From NCBI GenBank assembly GCA_964019415.1, contig OZ025881.1, positions 3,490,265 to 3,554,264 of the forward strand: DNA of 64,000 nt, written 5' to 3'. This document shows positions 48,204 to 64,000 of this stretch, piece by piece. This DNA is from Ianthella basta (taxonomy: Eukaryota; Porifera; Demospongiae; Verongiida; Ianthellidae). The position numbers were made by a program, and so were the translations under genes. A model generated the notes under the pieces. That model was not told the origin of the DNA. It did not search any database and saw only the letters and a program-made list of their open reading frames with translations. Position 1 is the stretch's first letter. The number at the start of each line of letters is the position of its first letter.

Positions 48204-49268
48204 CTATGCGCTAACATCTACACACATTGGAGCAACTGATGTCGCTCCTTCTACTTTGCCTTGCTGGGTCTGTTGCACCTGAGCCTTCCTCATGCACGTC
48301 ATGACTGCTCTCCACATGTCCTTCACTGATTTCTGCAATGGCTTAAAGAGCACCATCATCAGAATGGGCTGAGGCAACACTGATGCATCCATCACAATGT
48401 AAAACATGAGCTTCACAGCCACTCGCAGTTGCACGCTTTCTATGGTTGTTTCCCCTTGTGTCCCAATGGCAAGAATAGGGATAAAGGCAGCGACCATGTT
48501 CAGAACATTCGTCACAATAAGAGACAGTGAAAATCGCAACATTGCTCTCCTGCACCCCGTAGTGTCACTCTCTGCTGCAATGTGCCTCTTTACAAAGCGG
48601 TAGGACACTGCAGCAAACACTACCACAATAGTTGTGCCAGATAGGCTGACAATGAACCAAAGTCCGAAAAGATGAATCAGTCCTCCTGGCCTAACAGGTT
48701 GCATATTACAACCAACTCCATCCACAAACTCTGAAGACACATACAGGCTCGGGGTGAACATCGGTATGTTGGACACCAGGACAACAGCGCTCATCACGAG
48801 GATGGCAATAACTACAACAGGAATGCTGACTGCCCGAATTCCTCGTTTGATGATGCGGTACATAACAACAGCAAAGAGAGCGTTCAGCAGAAAGCGAATG
48901 TACAGGCCAATGAATACGAGGTACAGCGGGACTCTGCAGGAGTAGCTCTCCGGGCTGTCTTCCACCCAGCGCAGCGCTCTAAGAATATGCCCGATCACCC
49001 ATATGCTGACTCCCACTTCGAACAACAGCGCATTAGCCGAAAGACTGCTTAGGATGATTCTGGCTGGCTTGTTGATGGCCGAGTCCCGAACCAGCGTGAT
49101 CATGGTCAGTACGTTGAGAAGAGTTGACGGTAGGGTGACGAACATCGCCATCAGCAGCAGCGGCACCACGTAAGCAGCAGGCCCCAGCATAGCGGCTGGC
49201 ATCGTGTCGTTTCCACTTTCGTTGAAATACTGTTCCATGGGAGAGTTGACGAAGTTCTGGTCATCCAT
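48204..49268 (-). CDS. 7-TM receptor, tandem copy 1 (intronless)
   Basis: 354 aa, one exon. Seven hydrophobic segments, with N-glycosylation sites NES and NDT in the short N-terminus. Cys111 before TM3 and Cys187 in the second extracellular loop can form the conserved receptor disulphide. The end of TM3 reads 'VVMYRIIKRG' where class A receptors have DRY, and TM7 reads 'LPQPILMMVLFKPLQ' where NPxxY is usual, so this is a divergent rhodopsin-like or lineage-specific sponge family. The C-tail is basic with a Cys (TCMRKAQ), a possible palmitoylation site. The ligand is unknown; chemosensation is a guess. Compared with copy 2, the last residues differ (SVAPMCVDVSA). Confidence 0.85.
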   Translation of the reverse strand: MDDQNFVNSPMEQYFNESGNDTMPAAMLGPAAYVVPLLLMAMFVTLPSTLLNVLTMITLVRDSAINKPARIILSSLSANALLFEVGVSIWVIGHILRALRWVEDSPESYSCRVPLYLVFIGLYIRFLLNALFAVVMYRIIKRGIRAVSIPVVVIAILVMSAVVLVSNIPMFTPSLYVSSEFVDGVGCNMQPVRPGGLIHLFGLWFIVSLSGTTIVVVFAAVSYRFVKRHIAAESDTTGCRRAMLRFSLSLIVTNVLNMVAAFIPILAIGTQGETTIESVQLRVAVKLMFYIVMDASVLPQPILMMVLFKPLQKSVKDMWRAVMTCMRKAQVQQTQQGKVEGATSVAPMCVDVSA

Positions 49269-49875
49269 CGCACCTTCGTTCTTTCAAAGTGTCACACTGT
49301 GCACTTGCAGAGTAGTTAAGCAATGGTTAACAGTGGGCATGCTCCCCAATTAGCACGTATTCATTTTATGAACTACAGACCGGTCAAGTAGTCTAAAGAT
49401 ATGAAAATAGGTACAGATGGGTTGACCGGTGTGTACGACAGAGATGGTCTGAAGGCTGCCACTTACACAGCCTTCCCTCAGCACACTAAACTACTGCTTT
49501 GAGAGTAGTCCAATACTGTAGTAGTCTGCAGTACATATGGCTGCATGCTGCCTCCCATCCCCCCATTGTACATGCGTGCATGTTAATGTACATACCATGC
49601 ATCTGTATCTACAGCTATTATAATAGAGTCAATGCTAGTGTTATAAAACAAGTTGTGTACCCATGCTCTTTGGACACCTAATATTCTGTGCATTAATTGT
49701 TGTGCAATCTTAGGCCTCATGACTTGTTCATGTTGCATGCAAAGCCATCAACATTCTACCCACCTACCACATACGCACACCTGAATAGAAAGATAATGAT
49801 GCATTATTAGCACTTCCATAAAACTGTAGACAGAACTGTGTGTTTATGTATGTCATTGAACAGTTTTACACTTCC

Positions 49876-50940
49876 CTATGCAGTAACATACACACTGCTT
49901 GCATCCACTGATGTCACTCCTTCTACTTTGCCTTGCTGGGTCTGTTGCACCTGAGCCTTCCTCATGCACGTCATGACTGCTCTCCACGTGTCCTTCACTG
50001 ATTTCTGCAATGGCTTAAAGAGCACCATCATCAGTATGGGCTGAGGCAACATTAATGCATCCATCACGATGTAAAACGTGAGCTTCACAGCCACTCGCAG
50101 CTGCACGCTTTCTATGGTTGTTTCCCCTTGTGTCCCAGTGGCAAGAAGAGGGATAAAGGCGGCGACCATGTTCAAAACATTCGTCACAATAAGAGACAGT
50201 GAAAATCGCAACATTGCTCTCCTGCACCCCGTAGTGTCACTCTCTGCTGCAATGTGCCCTTTCACAAAGCGGTAAGACACTGCAGCAAACACTACCACAA
50301 TAGTTGTGCCAGATAGGCTGACAATGAACCAAATTCCGGAAAGATGAATCAGTCCCCCTGGCCTAACAGGTTGCGTATTACAACCAACTCCATCCACAAA
50401 CTCTGAAGACACATACAGTCTCGGGGCAAACATCGGTATGTTGGACACCAGGACAACAGCGCTCATCACGATGATGGCAATAACTACAACAGGAATGCTG
50501 ACTGCCCGAATTCCTCGTTTGATGATGCGGTACATAACAACAGCAAAGAGAGCGTTCAGCAGAAAGCGAATGTACAGGCCAATGAATACGAGGTACAGCG
50601 GGACTCTGCAGGAGTAGCTCTCCGGGCTGTCTTCCACCCAGCGCAGCGCTCTAAGAATATTCCCGATCATCCATATGCTGACTCCCACTTCGAACAACAG
50701 CGCATTAGCCGAAAGACTGCTTAGGATGATTCTGGCTGGTTTGTTGATGGCCGAGTCCCGAACAAGCGTGATCATGGTCAGTACGTTGAGAAGAGTTGAC
50801 GGCAGGGTGACGAACATCGCCATCAGCAGCAGCGGCACCACGTAAGCAGCAGGCCCCAGCATAGCGGCTGGCATCGTGTCGTTTCCACTTTCGTTGAAAT
50901 ACTGTTCCATGGGAGAGTTGTCGAAGTTCTGGTCATCCAT
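49876..50940 (-). CDS. 7-TM receptor, tandem copy 2 (intronless)
   Basis: 354 aa, the closest relative of copy 1, with only scattered substitutions (e.g. MIGNI for VIGHI, 'LLATGTQGE' for 'ILAIGTQGE') and a different end (SVDASSVYVTA). Same Cys pair, no DRY, no NPxxY. Its start codon is 1,672 bp from that of copy 1. Flanking DNA, including the 5' 'ttctttcaaagtgtcacact', is duplicated too, so promoters were copied with the genes. Confidence 0.85.
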   Translation of the reverse strand: MDDQNFDNSPMEQYFNESGNDTMPAAMLGPAAYVVPLLLMAMFVTLPSTLLNVLTMITLVRDSAINKPARIILSSLSANALLFEVGVSIWMIGNILRALRWVEDSPESYSCRVPLYLVFIGLYIRFLLNALFAVVMYRIIKRGIRAVSIPVVVIAIIVMSAVVLVSNIPMFAPRLYVSSEFVDGVGCNTQPVRPGGLIHLSGIWFIVSLSGTTIVVVFAAVSYRFVKGHIAAESDTTGCRRAMLRFSLSLIVTNVLNMVAAFIPLLATGTQGETTIESVQLRVAVKLTFYIVMDALMLPQPILMMVLFKPLQKSVKDTWRAVMTCMRKAQVQQTQQGKVEGVTSVDASSVYVTA

Positions 50941-51542
50941 TGCACCTTCGTTCTTTCAAAGTGTCACACTGTGCACTTGCAGAGTATATAGGCAGTAGTT
51001 AACAGTGTAGTTAACATAGTTAACAGTGGACATGCTCCCCAATTAGCACGTATTCATTTTATGAATTACAGAGCAGTCAGCCGGAGATGGAAATGGGTGC
51101 AGATGGTTGGTGTGTACGATAGAGATGGTCTGAAGGCTGCCACCTACACAACCTTCCCTCATGATCAGCACACTAAACTACTGCTTCTGCAGTACATATG
51201 GCTGCATGCTGCCGCCCGCTCCCCCATTGTATACAAGTGTACATGTTAATATAATGTACACACCATGCATCTGTATCTACAGCTATAATAGAGTCAATGT
51301 TATATAGTGTGATAAAACAAGTTGTGTACACCATGCTCTTTGGGCACCTAATATTTTGTGCATCAATATTGTTGTGCAATCCTAGGCCTCATGACTTATT
51401 GATATTGCATGCAAAGTCATCAACATTCTAACCACCTACCACATATGCATACCTGAATAGAAAAGATAATGATGCATTATTAGCACTTCCATAAAACTAT
51501 AGACAGAACTGTGTGCTTATGTATGAACAGTTTTACACTTCC

Positions 51543-52607
51543 TTATCCAGTAACATACACACTGCTTGCATCCACTGATGTCGCTCCTTCTGGTTTGCCT
51601 TGCTGGGTCTGTTGCACCTGAGCCCTCCTCATGCACGTCATGACTGCTCTCCACATGTCCTTCACTGATTTCTGCAACGGCTTAAAGAGCACCATCATCA
51701 GTATGGGCTGAGGCAATATTGAAGCATCCATCACAATATAGAACAAGAGATTGACGGCCACTCGCAGTTGCAAACCTTCTTCGGTTGTTTCCACTTGCGT
51801 CCCAATGGCAAGAATAGGGATAAAGGCAGCGACCATGTTTAGAACATTCGTCACAATAAGAGACAGTGAAAAACGCAACATTGCTCTCCTGCACCCCGTA
51901 GTGTCACTCTCTGCTGCAATGTGCTTCTTTACAAAGCAGTAGGACACTGCAGCAAACACTACCACAATAGCTGTGCCAGGAAGGCTGATGACAAACCAAA
52001 GTCCAGATAGGTGAATCAGTCCTCCTGGTCCAAGAGGTTGCATGTTGCAACCAACTCCAGCAATGAACTCTGCAGACGCATATAGTGTCGGGGTAAGCAG
52101 CGGTATGTTGAACATCAAGACAACAGCGCTCATCACGAAGATGACAGTAACTACAACAGGAATGCTGACTGCCCGAATTCCTCGTTTGATGATGCGATAC
52201 ATAACAACAGCAAAGAGAGCGCACAACAAAAAACGAATGTATAGGCCAATGAATATGATGTACAGTGGGACTCTGCAGGAGTAGCTCTCTGGACTGTCTT
52301 CCACCCAGTGCAGCGCTCTAAGAATATGCCCGATCACCCATATGCTGACCCCCACTTCAAACAACAGCGCATTAGCCGAAAGACTGCTTAGGATGATTCT
52401 GGTTGGTTTGTTGATGGCCGAGTCCCGAACCAGCGTGATCATGGTCAGTACGTTGAGAAGAGTTGACGGTAGGGTGATGAACATAGCCGTCAACAGCAGC
52501 GGCACCACGTAAGCAGCAGGGCCGATAACGGCGCCCAGCATCGTATCGTTTCCACCGTCGGTGAGGTTTCGCTCCATGGAGAAGTTGTCGAAATCCTGCA
52601 TAGCCAT
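51543..52607 (-). CDS. 7-TM receptor, tandem copy 3 (intronless)
   Basis: 354 aa, the most divergent of the three. The N-terminus is MAMQDFDNFSMERNLTDGGN and loops differ (TLYASAEFIAGVGC, GTQVETTEEGLQ), while TM segments and the two loop cysteines are kept. The end (SVDASSVYVTG) matches copy 2. Its upstream flank is only partly similar. It is likely the product of the older duplication, with copies 1 and 2 splitting later. Confidence 0.85.
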   Translation of the reverse strand: MAMQDFDNFSMERNLTDGGNDTMLGAVIGPAAYVVPLLLTAMFITLPSTLLNVLTMITLVRDSAINKPTRIILSSLSANALLFEVGVSIWVIGHILRALHWVEDSPESYSCRVPLYIIFIGLYIRFLLCALFAVVMYRIIKRGIRAVSIPVVVTVIFVMSAVVLMFNIPLLTPTLYASAEFIAGVGCNMQPLGPGGLIHLSGLWFVISLPGTAIVVVFAAVSYCFVKKHIAAESDTTGCRRAMLRFSLSLIVTNVLNMVAAFIPILAIGTQVETTEEGLQLRVAVNLLFYIVMDASILPQPILMMVLFKPLQKSVKDMWRAVMTCMRRAQVQQTQQGKPEGATSVDASSVYVTG

Positions 52608-53529
52608 TGCTGCACCTTCAATTCTTCTGCCAAGCTGTGAACATTTTTAAATAGCTAACATGCCTGAGATTCCCAATTTGCACTTTCCTTCCTGATATTT
52701 AACTACAAATTTATAACACGATTAGCTTGGTCTGTGCATGCCTCTTCTGTTTGTGGTCTGCAGTATAGACTGGAGAGCGTATCGCTTGAACCTCCAACAG
52801 CTGTGCATGCATATATGCTTAAGGGGCAATTATGGCTTGTAAGTCCTGATTGCAGGTCTGGAGTGCATTGCTGCGCTGCCTCCCTTTCCCATTTTATATG
52901 CTGGAACACATTCAGTTCCCATCATTACACTATCAAACAGACTGGAATATGCATGGTTATGTACTTCCCTCCGCCCTCTCCACCACCATTATGGTTGCTA
53001 TACATCCCCACTCCCCTCCAACTTGGTTGCATGCAATCTCTATGACCCCTCACATATGAAACGTTGGTATAATTAAACCTTCCTTCAATTCATTCATCCC
53101 TCCCATCCCATGCTACATACCTGCACATACTCCCTGCACACATGTTCATTTATGGTTGATATCTCCCTCGAGATCTTTGCTCTCCCCCATATAATGTGCC
53201 ATGATGAATTAGAACTGTGCATATAATATAATACAGGCGATTAATTGATATTGTAACAGTGACATTGGAATTTGAGAATTAATATAATGACATTGTATAC
53301 TCAAATGTAATGCCACCAGATCATCAGTACACTTGCATGCATGGAAAGTGCGCAATAATAATAATTATTGTGATACTTTAACAGATCTAGAATGCTATGC
53401 GTACACTACCATGACTAGCAAGCAACTACAATTGCATGTACTAGCACAACATTGCATTGTCACATCATTAAACAATAGCTTGCTACACCTGTTCTCGTGG
53501 TTGAGGTACGTGATGTGCAACTGCATAGT
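52608..53529. other. Spacer between receptors and PIG-U, no gene seen
   Basis: No coding domain recognised; likely holds the upstream region of receptor copy 3 and the 3' end of the PIG-U transcript. Confidence 0.55.
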
Positions 53530-61882
<8,353 letters not shown>

Positions 61883-62433
61883 TCCCTTGCCAGTAACCAT
61901 GAGGGGATTCCCCGGCCGATATATTTATACTGTTGTATACTGTAGGTATTAAAACTGTACTTTTATTGTCTCTGCATCGTGCATGTAAAGAAACGGCACT
62001 TATATGAATATAATTAATAATAGCGCCTCTGAGAGGCCCTGCGGCTGCCATGGCCAGCTAGCGTTGCACGTGCACTCTCCGCGGTTCCAAGTACACAAGC
62101 TGAGCACTTCAGTTGATATCTTGTAAATGCCCTTGGGCCTTGATCCAATGATATTTGGCATCTGAGTGGTTACGTAAACTCATGCATGTTTGATCACTTG
62201 GGATTGCTAGGCAAGTCACTTAATTATATAGTACATTTGAGCACACCATATGGCTGCCTTCATCAACAAGAAATAGCTCATAATTACAGTATAGCAAAAG
62301 TATAATAGTATAAGGTTGTAACACGTACGTAGGTGAAGTACTATTTCACACTTACATCAAACTACACAGTTGAGTTAGCTATCAAAAGTGGAAATTACTC
62401 TGCATGCATGTTTGCTCAGCCAGTCAATCATAC
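61883..62433. promoter_or_regulatory. PIG-U upstream region and CYLD 3' flank
   Basis: About 550 bp between the PIG-U start and the CYLD stop, both on the minus strand. It should hold the PIG-U promoter: a GC-rich block at 62030-62090, then AT-rich DNA. No precise element can be named. Confidence 0.4.
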
Positions 62434-63139
62434 TCAGTACATGTGAGCATGAGGAGAGGCGTAGAAACAGAGGGAAGCATCCTTGACAAGACGCCTCACT
62501 AGTGGAGGCAGCTCAGACACATCTTTCTCCCTCACTTTGTCAATGTTCTTCAAGGCCTCACCAACAGGAGGGCAATGCGTGATTTCAGGGATATTGTACT
62601 GGTCATCTGCAAGAAATAAAAAAAGGCAAAATGGTGCCAGTAGACAGGTACATATGTAAGATCATATACTCTGTCATTAAACAGTCCATTACCATGGCAA
62701 TGGTGTACAAATGACAGTAATACAATGATACAGTCTGACTTTACTATCAAACTGTACTGATGCCATACACAATGTTCAAGCTCAACACATTGGTATGTTT
62801 CAGTTAATGCATCAATCTGTCCACACTACATACCAGTTCTGTCTGCCATGCTGTCAAAAAAGACCCAATTGTCTTCGAAACGGGTGAAACACACATAGTG
62901 GCTCTTCTCAATGCAGACAACAGAATGGAGCTCCAAGGTAGCTTTCTCACTGGTTGTCTCACTACTAAGGGCTTCATAGTTATGCCCTTTCCGGTCAGGA
63001 TGCTTATGAGCTGACACTACGCAAGACTCACAGTAGACAACAATAATACCGCTCTGGAAATAGGCGTCCTTGAGGCCACACTTCTGACAACGATGAGTGG
63101 GGTCCTTACCACACACAACACATTTGGCACTTTCGGGCA
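62434..63139 (-). CDS. CYLD: CYLD-type deubiquitinase, last two exons (partial)
   Basis: CYLD is a USP-family cysteine protease that removes Lys63- and Met1-linked ubiquitin and restrains NF-kB signalling. Exon 63139-62834 (306 nt): the zinc-binding B-box-like insert with CVVCGKDPTHRCQKCG and 'YCESCVVSAHKHPDRKGHNY', then 'VVCIEKSHYVCFTRF' with the catalytic His and 'FFDSMADRT' with the catalytic Asp. Exon 62606-62434 (173 nt): 'DDQYNIPEITHCPPVGEAL' to 'LCFYASPHAHMY' and stop. It matches the C-terminus of animal CYLD, including the B-box unique to CYLD among USPs. The catalytic Cys and CAP-Gly domains lie upstream, beyond the right edge. Confidence 0.92.
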
Positions 63140-63649
63140 CTGGAACAAAAGCAAATCGGAATACAATAACAAACATCATACCAATATTCCCACAATGCAA
63201 GAAAATCTGCATTACAAAATACTTACAGATTTGTATCACAATACAATAACAAACTGGCGCTCTGATCAGATACTGGGCAGAGCACAGTATAACACACACT
63301 CATGTGCATCATTCTAAGGAAGATGGTACTGTATTAACTGTATTGCTTCCAGATTGCACCCTTAGAGTTGAAGCTGGTGTGGAGATTTTAACAGAAATCA
63401 TTTGCCACTAACATCCTGTACACTGAAAGCAGGTGCTCAATTTCACAAAACCAAATGCTCTAGGCTTTAAACTTAAAGAGTTTACATTTTTTATCCCAAG
63501 GTCTACCAGTGCTGAAAATGTGGATGATCAGCACGCTTAGAAAATTTTAAGTGGGCTCTATTTGGAATTACAGCTATGTCCCAATGTATTGCACTCATGC
63601 ATTGCAGTTACTCTGACAACACTACATCACACACACACACACGCACACG

Positions 63650-63701
<52 letters not shown>

Positions 63702-64000
63702 ACAACACATTTTCTAGTACAAACATAGAGAAGCTATTGGAAAAACAGATATTTTTGTCTACATGCTGTGAGACGTGTGGCACAATTTAAAATTGTTAAT
63801 GACTCTTGAGTGGGTTTTGCAGTAGGGTTTAGGGTATTGTATGCATATGATGTGGTACGTATGTATGCATATGGAGGATGTGTTTATGCATAAGAGGCAT
63901 GGATTGTGTGCATACATATGGAGTGGTGTGTGTATGCATATAGATGATGTAACAGTTAAATGCTGCCCAAGAGGTGTCTGCGGGATTCAGAACACAAAGC
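63140..64000. other. CYLD intron with (CA)n tract, window edge
   Basis: A (CA)n repeat at 63632-63699 and 'gtatgcatatg'-type repeats at about 63840-63950. No exon recognised. Confidence 0.6.

Overview
This 64 kb window is animal nuclear DNA: spliced genes with GT-AG introns, long (CA/TG)n microsatellites, transposon debris and one 200-N scaffold gap (657-856). The gene content points to a sponge, most likely a demosponge. The clues are short intron-rich housekeeping genes packed tightly, a very large secreted-type Ig/FN3/EGF gene, and a tandem family of intronless 7-TM receptors that lack the DRY and NPxxY motifs. The taxon call is an inference; no marker gene settles it.

Layout. 1-1.46 kb: exons of a roadblock/LC7 dynein light chain (minus), partly lost in the gap. 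1.54-3.9 kb: a TMEM143-like gene (plus), head to head with the dynein gene, 71 bp between start codons. 4.8-7.7 kb: palindromic elements and a 5'-truncated non-LTR retrotransposon. 7.98-16.13 kb (copy A) and 16.96-23.80 kb (copy B): a large tandem segmental duplication. Each copy carries a small secreted cystine-knot (CTCK) gene on the plus strand, facing the 3' half of an Ig/FN3/EGF gene on the minus strand. In copy A that 3' half is dead: it has frameshifts, a deleted FN3 exon and a retroelement at the break. In copy B it is intact and continuous with the rest of the gene.

19.7-45.07 kb (minus): one giant gene that I could model as 39 exons and about 3,715 aa with the frame kept throughout. 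From the N-terminus it encodes a signal peptide, three Ig-like exons, a Ser/Thr/Pro-rich stalk built from repeated 222-nt exons, one Ig, five near-identical tandem Ig-A/Ig-B pairs, eight more Ig, four FN3, three Ig, one EGF and a short unrecognised C-terminal exon. Nearly all exons are symmetric 1-1, so cassettes could multiply without breaking the frame. No transmembrane segment is visible.

46-48 kb: a (CA)n tract and a possible SDR-like relic. 48.2-52.6 kb (minus): three tandem intronless 7-TM receptor genes. 53.5-61.9 kb (minus): a complete 12-exon PIG-U gene (GPI transamidase subunit) whose introns hold a perfect 119-bp palindrome and transposon pieces. 62.4-63.1 kb (minus): the last two exons of a CYLD-type deubiquitinase.

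The housekeeping genes do not form an obvious pathway. The most striking element is the cassette-built Ig gene with its homogenised internal array, neighbouring decayed duplicate and paired CTCK genes. It looks like a rapidly evolving cell-surface or matrix recognition/adhesion locus. That role is inferred from architecture alone.
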